This document shows, piece after piece, positions 35,606-44,092 of a stretch of 64,000 nt of DNA. Location: positions 80,424-144,423 of the forward strand of contig CASFPE010000003.1 of the NCBI GenBank assembly GCA_949296575.1, read 5' to 3'. Source of the stretch: an uncultured Bacteroides sp. Lineage in GTDB: Bacteria > Bacteroidota > Bacteroidia > Bacteroidales > Bacteroidaceae. Below the pieces are notes generated by a model. That model did not search any database and was not told the origin of the DNA. It worked only from the letters and a program-made list of their open reading frames with translations. Both the position numbers and the translations under genes were made by a program. The number at the start of each line of letters is the position of its first letter. Within the stretch, counting starts at the first letter, position 1.

Positions 35606-38600
35606 ATGAGAAAACTGGTTTTATTATTCAGCATTTTTGTTTTAGGCCAATTGGCGCATGCGGATGATGCGGGAAGATTGAAAGTCAATCTCAATGCCGA
35701 TTGGAAATTTGCAAAAGGCATATTGACGAACGATCCTGCTTTGACAAATTATGCAGATGGCAGTTGGGAAATTGTGGATATTCCCCATTGTTGGAACTCT
35801 ACAGATGCGCAAGATGGAGGAAATAACTATTCACGCACAATTGGCTGGTACAGGAAGAATATTTCATGGGATGCTTCTTATGAGGGCAAGAATTTGTATA
35901 TCGAGTTTTTGGGCGCGTGCTTGCAGGCGGAATGTTTTGTGAATGGCGAATCAGTGGGCATTCATAAGGGAGGTTATACAGCTTTTCGCTTTGACATTAC
36001 TTCAAAGATGAAGCAGGGGGACAATGTGATTGCCGTGAAAGTAGACAACCGGCAGTCGGAAGAAATTGCGCCTCTTGGAGGGGACTTTTCAGTTTTAGGA
36101 GGCATATACAGGAATGTGTCCCTGATTGTGGCCAATCCTGTGCATGTGGATTTGATGGACAATGGGGCTTCCGGCCTTTATTTGACTCCTACGGATGTGG
36201 GCAAGGAGAATGCGAACTTGGAGATACGCTCCAATATTGTGAACAATTCGCCAGAGCCGAAGTCGGTAACGGTTTATGGAATTATCCGTAATCCGGACAC
36301 TTTTGAGGCAATACCGAATGTGCCTAATCCGAATTTTAACGCCGATGCAATGTGTCCAGGCGGAAATCCAATCCAAACTGTAAGCAAAGAAATTGTGATA
36401 GGAGCCGGTGAATCATATTCGTTTAAAGAAAGCATAGCGGTTACGAATCCGCATTTGTGGAACGGCAAGAAAGACCCTTATCGTTATATCGTTGATTTGA
36501 AAATCTATGAAGGTGATAATTTGATTGATTCTGTGTCTGATTATGTTGGGTTCAGATATTATTCAGTCACCAAAGAAGGCTTCTTCTTGAATGGGGAACT
36601 GTATCCGTTGCGGGGTGTAGGGAAGCATCAGGATCAATACGACAAAGGGTATGCTGTCACGCATGAGGACATGAATAATGATTTTTGCATCATCTATGAG
36701 ATGGGTGCAAATGCAATCCGTCTTGCGCATTATCCTCACGATCCTTATATGTACGAACTGTGTGATCGCTATGGTTTGGCTGTTTGGACAGAGATACCAT
36801 TGGTGGATCGTCCGGGGGTGGCTGAAACTTTCAATGAAGTAACAAAAGGCCAATTGAAGGAATTAATACGTCAACGTTATAATAACCCGTCCGTTTTCTT
36901 TTGGGGGTTGCAGAATGAGATCCGGGAACAGCACGATGAGCAGATGAGAACGTTGATGAAAGAACTGGATGATTTGGCGCAGCAAGAAGACCCGTCCCGC
37001 TTGACTGTCCAGGCAACAAACCATAACACGGCACGCAATTGGGATTCGGATGTTTTTGCCTGGAATTATTATCCGGGATGGTATGTGCAGAATCCTTTGT
37101 TCAGCACTAAATTAGATAGTTTTAAAGATGAGGCGCGTCCCACGGCACTTTCAGAATATGGGGCAGGCGGGAGCATTTATCATCATGAAATTAATCCGGC
37201 AAAGCCTGTGACCAATGGAGGGAAATTCCATCCAGAGGAATACCAGAACAAGGTGCATGAACAGGCCATCATTGACATTTCGACTCGCGATTTCGTATGG
37301 GGTACTTTCTTGTGGAACATATTTGATTTTGCTTCCGATGGACGGAACGAGGGCGACCAGCCTGGAACAAATGACAAAGGGTTGGTGACTTATGACCGTA
37401 AGATTAAAAAAGATAGTTATTATGTGTACAAAGCGAATTGGAGTAATGATCCTTTTGTGTATATAACAAGCCGGAGATATACGGAGCGTGAAGAACTGGT
37501 AACGCCCGTTACTGTTTATTCCAACTGCGAATCCGTTGAATTATTCATTAACGGAGTGTCCCAAGGAAAGAAAATGGCAGAAGATGTCCAATGCGGAATA
37601 TTCAAATGGGATAATATGAATCTGCAATTCGGCATTGATAATAAGGTGAAAGTTGTGGGCATGAAGGACGGGAAAGAATATTCGGACGAAGTGTCGTGGA
37701 AGAAAAGAACAGGAACCACAACGGAACTCCAATCTGATGAATTAATTATAGATACAGAAAACAAGCGGATTATTCTTAAAGAAGATATTCCGGTGCAAGA
37801 GATTGGCGAATATTTGCAAGGAGTGGATGGGGCAACATTCGTCATTGTTGAATCAGATGGTGAGACCATTGTGGCAGACGGATTCATAACTGTTGGGATG
37901 AAAGTCATTGTAACTTCAGAGGATAAGCAGAACACGGCAGTATATGAGTTCGTTCCCGGGCATATTGCTTTAAACAAGTTTGTCTCCACCGATTCGGAGC
38001 AGGTTAATGAGAATAATTTGGCGCGTTATGCTGTCGATGGACGTTATTCAACGCGATGGGCTGCGAAAGACGCGAAACCGCATTGGATTGAAATAGATTT
38101 AGGGAAAGAGTATTTCCTGAATAAGGCAACGGTTATTTGGTATAATCCCAATGGAACGAGAACTTATCAATATTATATTCAGTCAACGAATGACAAGAAT
38201 GAATACGTTACATTGGTTGACCGTTCTGCAAATAATTTGTCAGATGCAGTGTCCGACGATTTGGAGGGAAAGAGCAGATATGTAAAAATCGATGTCTTGG
38301 GTGGTAATGGTTCTACGGCATACCCTTCGTTGTATGAAGTTGAGATTTACGGATGGATGATTGGGTCGGATGAATATGTGATTGATTTCGATGAAAACGA
38401 GATACAGATACCGAACACGGAGGAGAATGTGCAAAACCTTACAACGGATAAATTTTTGGGAAATATATCGTTTGACGGCAATTTGTCGTATGCCCTCAAT
38501 AGCATGTCGTATTTCATTCAAGAAAATGATGAACTTGTCATCACGGATTATTTAGGGAAAGAGACCAAGTTTAAATGCGTGTTTGTGGACGATTTGACTT

Positions 38601-38845
38601 CCGTAGATGCGCTGGAGCGAAAGATGCCTTTTAGAGTCACGAGCCGGGAGCATGAATTGCACATTGAAATAATGGATTGTACAGAACCTTTAAAATTGGA
38701 AATCTCAGATTTGTTGGGTCGTGTCCTTGTGTCGGAACAAGTTGCAGGCAAAAACTATACATGCCGCTTGGACAGCGGGCTTTATGTGGTCTGTTTGTCA
38801 GGAGGTCATTTGAAGAATGAAGCTATTAAATGTTTAATCAAATAA
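35606..38845 (+). CDS. GH2 glycosidase with F5/8 C domain and T9SS-like tail
   Basis: The 1079-residue secreted enzyme contains a signal peptide (about 1-19), GH2 sugar-binding domain (about 26-185), Ig-like domain, and TIM barrel (about 310-600) with acid/base E438 in WGLQNEIRE and nucleophile E517 in ALSEYGAGG. After a linker domain comes an F5/8 type C (discoidin) module (about 789-910: YAVDGRYSTRWAA, HWIEIDLGKEYF). The last 55 residues (LEISDLLGRVLVSE, LDSGLYVVCLSGG) resemble a T9SS type A tail. The overall pattern is beta-galactosidase-like, so it may trim galactose from galactomannan or pectin side chains. Beta-mannosidase or beta-glucuronidase activity cannot be excluded. Confidence 0.88.
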   Translation: MRKLVLLFSIFVLGQLAHADDAGRLKVNLNADWKFAKGILTNDPALTNYADGSWEIVDIPHCWNSTDAQDGGNNYSRTIGWYRKNISWDASYEGKNLYIEFLGACLQAECFVNGESVGIHKGGYTAFRFDITSKMKQGDNVIAVKVDNRQSEEIAPLGGDFSVLGGIYRNVSLIVANPVHVDLMDNGASGLYLTPTDVGKENANLEIRSNIVNNSPEPKSVTVYGIIRNPDTFEAIPNVPNPNFNADAMCPGGNPIQTVSKEIVIGAGESYSFKESIAVTNPHLWNGKKDPYRYIVDLKIYEGDNLIDSVSDYVGFRYYSVTKEGFFLNGELYPLRGVGKHQDQYDKGYAVTHEDMNNDFCIIYEMGANAIRLAHYPHDPYMYELCDRYGLAVWTEIPLVDRPGVAETFNEVTKGQLKELIRQRYNNPSVFFWGLQNEIREQHDEQMRTLMKELDDLAQQEDPSRLTVQATNHNTARNWDSDVFAWNYYPGWYVQNPLFSTKLDSFKDEARPTALSEYGAGGSIYHHEINPAKPVTNGGKFHPEEYQNKVHEQAIIDISTRDFVWGTFLWNIFDFASDGRNEGDQPGTNDKGLVTYDRKIKKDSYYVYKANWSNDPFVYITSRRYTEREELVTPVTVYSNCESVELFINGVSQGKKMAEDVQCGIFKWDNMNLQFGIDNKVKVVGMKDGKEYSDEVSWKKRTGTTTELQSDELIIDTENKRIILKEDIPVQEIGEYLQGVDGATFVIVESDGETIVADGFITVGMKVIVTSEDKQNTAVYEFVPGHIALNKFVSTDSEQVNENNLARYAVDGRYSTRWAAKDAKPHWIEIDLGKEYFLNKATVIWYNPNGTRTYQYYIQSTNDKNEYVTLVDRSANNLSDAVSDDLEGKSRYVKIDVLGGNGSTAYPSLYEVEIYGWMIGSDEYVIDFDENEIQIPNTEENVQNLTTDKFLGNISFDGNLSYALNSMSYFIQENDELVITDYLGKETKFKCVFVDDLTSVDALERKMPFRVTSREHELHIEIMDCTEPLKLEISDLLGRVLVSEQVAGKNYTCRLDSGLYVVCLSGGHLKNEAIKCLIK

Positions 38846-38856
38846 TGTTTTAAACC

Positions 38857-41166
38857 ATGAAGAACTATTTATTTTTATTGGCATTCCTTTTTGTGAGTGC
38901 AACTGTTTTTGCCGTTCCTCAAGGAGATGGCAGTGTTGATAATCCTTATTTGGTGACGGATGCTTCAGAACTGAATGAAATCCGTAATCATCCCGATGCG
39001 CATTACCGTTTGATGAATGACATCGATTTGGGGGACTGGCTTGCAGAGAACTCTCCCGAAGAAGGTTGGGAACCCATCAATGGCTTCACGGGTTCTTTGG
39101 ACGGCAACGGTTTTGCCGTTTCAGGTTTCTGGATTAACCGTCCTTCCACCGACAAGGTGGGTTTGTTCGGCAGCATCTCTGGCGGCACAATCAAGCGTTT
39201 GGGCTTGTTGATGGCAGACGGGAAAGGCGTTGTCGGCAACAACAACGTCGGTGCTTTTGTAGGGCACACTCCTTATTCCACATCGGCCATCACCATTGAA
39301 GAATGCTTTGTTTCGGGCGGTACGGTGGAAGCCAAAGGTTCTGCGGCAGGCGGCATCTTGGGATATACATCCACGAACAGCGTGGCTTTCAACATTGTGA
39401 ACTGTTATGTGTCAGGCACGACGGTGATTGGTGCGGATGGAGCAGGGGGCATTGTCGGCACGGCCTATCGTAGCATTGATGTGGAGAACTGTTACAGTAC
39501 AGGCATTGTGAAGTCGGCAAACAACGACAAGTCGGCAGGCGGCATTGTGGGAGGCACGAATGATCAAAGCAACGTATACACGGTAAAAAACTGTATTGCT
39601 TTGAGTGCAGAAATTCAGTCTGCAAAATCAGCAGGCCGTATTGTGGGTTGGATAAAGAACGCCGACAAAACAGTGCTTTCCAATAATTATGCATTTGCTG
39701 GGACATTGGTGGATGGTGCGACGGTATCAGGCACGGCAACAGACAACAACGGTCTGGACAAGACCAAAGAAGAAGTGAATGAACAGGCAACCTATGAATC
39801 TTTGGGTTGGGCTTTTGGCGACGAAGGCATTTGGGTGATGGGCAATGGCGAATATGCTTTGCCGGTATTGAAGAATATTTCTATGGATAAGCAACCAACT
39901 GTAATGCCGGAATATTTGGAAGTGGAGAAAGAACCGGGCAGTGTGGGTAATCCTTATTTAGTGATAACTGCTTCTGAATTGAATGATATTCGCAATAATC
40001 CTGCTGCGCATTACCGTTTGATGAATGACATTGATTTGGCTGATTGGCTTGCTGAAAACTCGCCAGAAGAAGGTTGGGAACCGATTAATGATTTCACAGG
40101 TTCTTTGGACGGCAATGGTTTTGTTATTTCGGGCATTTGGATTAACCGTCCTTCTACGGACAAAGTGGGTCTGTTTGGCAGTATTTCCGGTGGTGTCATT
40201 AAACGGTTGGGCTTATTGATAGCAGAAGGGAAAAACATAGTGGGCAACAATTATGTTGGTGGCATTGCAGGCCATACGCCTTATACGACATCGGCTATTT
40301 CCATTGAAGAATGTTTCGTGGCTGGTGGAACGATTGAAGCAAAAGCTACTGCCGCAGGTGCGATATTGGCATATACCTCAACAAATAGCGTGACGGTGAA
40401 TATTCGTAATTGTTATGTGGCAGGCACAACGGTGATAGGCGCGGATGGTGCAGGCGGTGTGACAGGTACTGCTTATCGGAGCATAAATATCGAAAATTGT
40501 TATGCTACCGGCATCGTGAAATCCACGAATAATGATAAGTCGGCAGGAGGAATTATTGGCGGCGTGAATGATCAGGGAAAAGAATATATCGTGAAGAACT
40601 GTATTGCTTTGAATCCTGCGATTCAGTCAGCAAAGTCGGCAGGTCGTATTGTCGGTTGGGTGAAAACAGCAGACAAGACTACACTTTCCAACAATTATGC
40701 TTTTGCAGGAATGCTAGTGGATGGTGCAACTGTATCCGGCTCTGCAACAGATAATAATGGGTTAGACAAAAATGAAGAAGAAGTAGCTGATGCGGCAACG
40801 TATGTTTCTTTAGGTTGGAATTTTGAAGATGAAGGCATTTGGGTGATGGGCAATGGCGAATATGCTTTGCCGGTATTGAAGAATATTTCTATGGATAAGC
40901 AACCAACTGTAATGCCGGAACATTTGCAAGAACCTTCTGTGCAAATTGCGGAAGAAGTAGCATCTGCTTTGCTTGTGTATCCTACCGTGACGGATGGCAT
41001 GGTGTTTATTGCCAATAAGCCATCTTCTTCAAAGGCTTTTGTTTATGATTTGTCCGGGAACATAATGATGCAGTCTGAAACGTCAACTTTGAACCTTTCT
41101 TCTTTGGCGGATGGCATTTATTTGGTAAAAGTGGATGGCAAGGTTGTTAAAGTGCAAAAGAGATAA
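38857..41166 (+). CDS. Tandem double-GLUG surface protein with T9SS-like tail
   Basis: The 769 residues are a signal peptide (about 1-20), two GLUG modules of exactly 330 codons each (38929-39918 and 39937-40926), and a tail of about 80 residues (AFVYDLSGNIMMQ, LADGIYLVKVDGKVVKVQK) of T9SS type A pattern. Each module runs from GSV.NPYLV.DASELN.IRN to GNGEYALPVLKNISMDKQP. No enzyme domain is present. It lies 11 bp after the GH2 gene and is followed by a hairpin terminator. It is best read as a non-catalytic glycan-binding or cell-surface scaffold component; the exact ligand is unknown. Confidence 0.87.
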   Translation: MKNYLFLLAFLFVSATVFAVPQGDGSVDNPYLVTDASELNEIRNHPDAHYRLMNDIDLGDWLAENSPEEGWEPINGFTGSLDGNGFAVSGFWINRPSTDKVGLFGSISGGTIKRLGLLMADGKGVVGNNNVGAFVGHTPYSTSAITIEECFVSGGTVEAKGSAAGGILGYTSTNSVAFNIVNCYVSGTTVIGADGAGGIVGTAYRSIDVENCYSTGIVKSANNDKSAGGIVGGTNDQSNVYTVKNCIALSAEIQSAKSAGRIVGWIKNADKTVLSNNYAFAGTLVDGATVSGTATDNNGLDKTKEEVNEQATYESLGWAFGDEGIWVMGNGEYALPVLKNISMDKQPTVMPEYLEVEKEPGSVGNPYLVITASELNDIRNNPAAHYRLMNDIDLADWLAENSPEEGWEPINDFTGSLDGNGFVISGIWINRPSTDKVGLFGSISGGVIKRLGLLIAEGKNIVGNNYVGGIAGHTPYTTSAISIEECFVAGGTIEAKATAAGAILAYTSTNSVTVNIRNCYVAGTTVIGADGAGGVTGTAYRSINIENCYATGIVKSTNNDKSAGGIIGGVNDQGKEYIVKNCIALNPAIQSAKSAGRIVGWVKTADKTTLSNNYAFAGMLVDGATVSGSATDNNGLDKNEEEVADAATYVSLGWNFEDEGIWVMGNGEYALPVLKNISMDKQPTVMPEHLQEPSVQIAEEVASALLVYPTVTDGMVFIANKPSSSKAFVYDLSGNIMMQSETSTLNLSSLADGIYLVKVDGKVVKVQKR
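38929..39918 (+). repeat. GLUG module repeat unit 1 (990 bp)
   Basis: First 330-codon module of the double-GLUG gene. Over its first roughly 600 bp it is nearly identical at DNA level to the module at 42846-43835. A more variable segment follows around 39555-39600. Confidence 0.9.
39937..40926 (+). repeat. GLUG module repeat unit 2 (990 bp)
   Basis: Second tandem module, same length as unit 1, moderately diverged. Its last 60 to 90 bp, ending in the ALPVLKNISMDKQP region, match unit 1 (39829-39911) almost base for base, suggesting local gene conversion. Confidence 0.9.
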
Positions 41167-41181
41167 GTTGTAGTTTATTAT

Positions 41182-41243
41182 GAAGTTCATTTTAGGGAGA
41201 ACAGTACATGGTTTGATTGTTCTGCCTGAAATGGACTTCTTTT
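41182..41243 (+). terminator. Long hairpin between the double-GLUG and GH105 genes
   Basis: Arms 41182-41203 and 41218-41239 pair over 22 positions (two G-T pairs, one mismatch), with a 14-nt loop followed by TTTTGTT. It ends the upstream unit about 20 bp before the GH105 start, so it may also act as an attenuator for the downstream genes. Confidence 0.8.
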
Positions 41244-41261
41244 GTTAAAAGCAGGAATATT

Positions 41262-44072
41262 ATGAAGACAACAATGTTGACATTGCTTTTGGTTTGTGTT
41301 ACGGCCTTGAACGTAAGTGCAATGGGAACCGTCCAAAAGTCAGGAACGTTGGAGAATGAAGGTGATAATCAACCCGTATTGACCAAATTGGATGTTGCCA
41401 CGCAGATGAAAAAGGTGAACGACTATTACATGGCGAGGCATCAAAGTCCTGGAAACAGTTGGGTCACTTCCGCTTATTTTGTGGGTTGCATGAAGTTTTA
41501 TAATCTATATCCGGAACAGCGAGTACTGGATTACATGAACGCTTGGGCTGAAAAGCATAAATGGAGTTTGGGAACGAATGCTGACAAGCATGGTGCTGAT
41601 GGGCAAGTCTGCGGGCAGACTTATATTGACCTTTATGTGTTGGACGGGAAACAAGATGACAATAAAATCAATGCAATAAAATCATGTATGGATGATTTGG
41701 TCGCTCATCCTTCAGAGTCGATGGATGATTGGTGGTGGGCAGATTCCTATTTTATGGCTATGCCCATTTTTGCCAAGCTGGGTGCTTTGTATGATGACGA
41801 TGCTTATTTCAAGCAGATGCATGACATGCAGGAATATTCCATGAACCGTTGGAAGCTGTATAGTGAAACAGACCATTTCTGGTATCGTGACAGTACTCAA
41901 GTATTTGGGAAAGCAGAAAGCCCTAACGGCAAGCCTGTTTATTGGTCGAGGGCAAACGGATGGGCTATCGCTGCATTTGCATTGGCGATGGATTATTTGC
42001 CGGATGACAGCCCTTATCGTGTGAAATACGTTCAATTAATGCAAGAAATGGCCGAATCATTGCGTAATGTGCAGCGTGAAGATGGATTCTGGAACAGAAA
42101 CTTGGGTGACGACCAACATCTTCCGGGGCCGGAAACAAGCGGCACGGCATTGTTTGCTTATGGCATAGCATGGGGGATTAATCATGGTATATTGGATGGA
42201 GCAACTTATCGCCCGGTTGTGGAGAAAGCGTGGAATGGCTTGGTGGATATTGCAGTTCGGGAAGATGGCTTGTTGGGTTATGTCCAAGGACCGGGTTTCA
42301 AGCCTGAATCGAATTATCCATTGGATGAAAACACTTCTTATGACTATGGGGTTGGTGCTTTTTTGTTAGCAGGGAGTGAGGTGATTGAAATAGCAGAAGG
42401 AGATATGCCTGAGTTAGGTGATTTGCCTGAACGGTTCGATGAAGAAGAAATCAATATGGAGGTGACTGCCAGTGCATCGGAAAATTCATCTCGGACTCCG
42501 GATAAAACATTGGACCGTGATTTCTCAACTCGTTGGTCTGCCGAAGGAGAACAATGGATTAAATACGATTTGTTGGAATCTAAAATAGTGAGTGCTGTGG
42601 AATTGGCTTTTTGGGACGGCCATAAAAGGAAGTTTTATTTTTCGATAGAATTGTCTGAAGATGATGAGAACTGGCAGGAAGTATTTGATGGTGAATCGAG
42701 CGGGACGGTGGATAATGATTGGGAGAAGTTTTCTTTTGCTCCTTCTAAGGCACGCTATGTGAAAATCAATGGGCGCGGCAATAGCAGCAACCGCTGGAAC
42801 AGTATCTTGGAGACGAGGATTCATGCCGAGAAAATACCTCCTTTAGGCAGTGTAGACAATCCTTATTTAGTGACGGATGCTTCAGAACTGAATGAAATCC
42901 GTAATCATCCCGATGCGCATTACCGTTTGATGAATGACATCGATTTGGAGGATTGGCTTGCAGAGAATTCTCCCGAAGAAGGTTGGGAACCCATCAATGG
43001 TTTCACGGGTTCTTTGGACGGCAACGGTTTTGCCGTTTCAGGTTTCTGGATTAACCGTCCTTCCACCGACAAGGTGGGTTTGTTCGGCAGCATATCCGGC
43101 GGCACCATCAAGTGTTTGGGCTTGTTGATAGCAGAAGGTAAAGGGGTTGTCGGCAACAACAACGTCGGTGCTTTTGTAGGGCACACTCCTTATTCCACAT
43201 CGGCCATCACCATTGAAGAATGCTTTGTTTCGGGCGGCACGGTGGAAGCCAAAGGTTCTGCGGCAGGCGGCATCTTGGGATATACTTCCACGAACAGCGT
43301 GGCTTTCAACATTGTGAACTGTTATGTTTCAGGCACGACGGTGATTGGTGCGGATGGAGCAGGCGGCATTGTCGGCACGGCCTACCGTAGCATTGATGTG
43401 GAGAACTGTTACAGTACAGGTATCGTGAAATCAGCGAACAATAACAAGTCAGCGGGCGGTATTGCGGGCGGAACAAATGCTTTGAGCGATTCTTATGTGA
43501 TACAGAATTGTGTTGCATTAAATTCAGAAATTCAGTCTGCGAAGTCAGCAGGCCGTATTGTGGGTTGGATGAAAAGCGAGGAGAAAGCAAAACTTTCCAA
43601 TAACTATGCATTTGCCGGGACATTGGTGGATGGTGCAACGTTGTCAGGCACGGCAACAGACAACAATGGCCTGGACAAGACCAAAGAAGAAGTGAATGCG
43701 CAGGCAACTTATGAATCTTTGGGTTGGACTTTTGGCGACGAAGGCATTTGGGTGATGGGCAATGGCGAGTATGCTTTGCCGGTATTGAAGAATGTTTCTA
43801 TGGGGAAACAGCCGATTGTGATGCCGGAACATTTGGATGTGAAGGATTCTTCGATGAATACTTTAGAAAGTTCTTTGTTGGTTTATCCGACAGTGACCGA
43901 TAATAGAATATTCATTTGCAATAAACCGTTGCATTCAAAGGTGTTTGTGTATAGCTTGTCGGGATGTTTGGTGATGCAATCCGAGGCATCGGTCCTGAAC
44001 CTTTCTTCTTTGCCTGAAGGCGTTTATTTGATAAAGGTAAACGATGAGATTGTAAAGATACAGAAGCAATAA
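41262..44072 (+). CDS. GH105 unsaturated uronyl hydrolase fused to F5/8 C and GLUG modules, T9SS-like tail
   Basis: The 936-residue secreted protein begins at the ATG at 41262 with a signal peptide (about 1-22). A GH105/GH88-type (alpha/alpha)6 domain (about 40-390) has WWWADSYFMAMPIFAKLG, HFWYRDSTQ, VYWSRANGWAIAAFALAM and PETSGTALFAYGIAWGI. These enzymes remove the unsaturated uronic acid left by lyases. An F5/8 C module (about 400-525: DKTLDRDFSTRWSAEG), a GLUG module (codons 529-858) and a T9SS-type tail (VFVYSLSGCLVMQ, LPEGVYLIKVNDE) follow. The combination puts a lyase-product hydrolase outside the cell, whereas many GH105 enzymes are cytoplasmic or periplasmic. Confidence 0.9.
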   Translation: MKTTMLTLLLVCVTALNVSAMGTVQKSGTLENEGDNQPVLTKLDVATQMKKVNDYYMARHQSPGNSWVTSAYFVGCMKFYNLYPEQRVLDYMNAWAEKHKWSLGTNADKHGADGQVCGQTYIDLYVLDGKQDDNKINAIKSCMDDLVAHPSESMDDWWWADSYFMAMPIFAKLGALYDDDAYFKQMHDMQEYSMNRWKLYSETDHFWYRDSTQVFGKAESPNGKPVYWSRANGWAIAAFALAMDYLPDDSPYRVKYVQLMQEMAESLRNVQREDGFWNRNLGDDQHLPGPETSGTALFAYGIAWGINHGILDGATYRPVVEKAWNGLVDIAVREDGLLGYVQGPGFKPESNYPLDENTSYDYGVGAFLLAGSEVIEIAEGDMPELGDLPERFDEEEINMEVTASASENSSRTPDKTLDRDFSTRWSAEGEQWIKYDLLESKIVSAVELAFWDGHKRKFYFSIELSEDDENWQEVFDGESSGTVDNDWEKFSFAPSKARYVKINGRGNSSNRWNSILETRIHAEKIPPLGSVDNPYLVTDASELNEIRNHPDAHYRLMNDIDLEDWLAENSPEEGWEPINGFTGSLDGNGFAVSGFWINRPSTDKVGLFGSISGGTIKCLGLLIAEGKGVVGNNNVGAFVGHTPYSTSAITIEECFVSGGTVEAKGSAAGGILGYTSTNSVAFNIVNCYVSGTTVIGADGAGGIVGTAYRSIDVENCYSTGIVKSANNNKSAGGIAGGTNALSDSYVIQNCVALNSEIQSAKSAGRIVGWMKSEEKAKLSNNYAFAGTLVDGATLSGTATDNNGLDKTKEEVNAQATYESLGWTFGDEGIWVMGNGEYALPVLKNVSMGKQPIVMPEHLDVKDSSMNTLESSLLVYPTVTDNRIFICNKPLHSKVFVYSLSGCLVMQSEASVLNLSSLPEGVYLIKVNDEIVKIQKQ
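42846..43835 (+). repeat. GLUG module repeat unit 3 (990 bp), inside the GH105 fusion
   Basis: Exactly the same length as units 1 and 2. Its first 200 residues differ from unit 1 at only a handful of positions (for example E for G before DWLAEN, C for R in IKCLGL), while a patch around 43465-43515 is quite different. This mosaic pattern points to recent copying or gene conversion between neighbouring genes. Confidence 0.92.
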
Positions 44073-44092
44073 ATCCTTTAAACTTATTGGGC

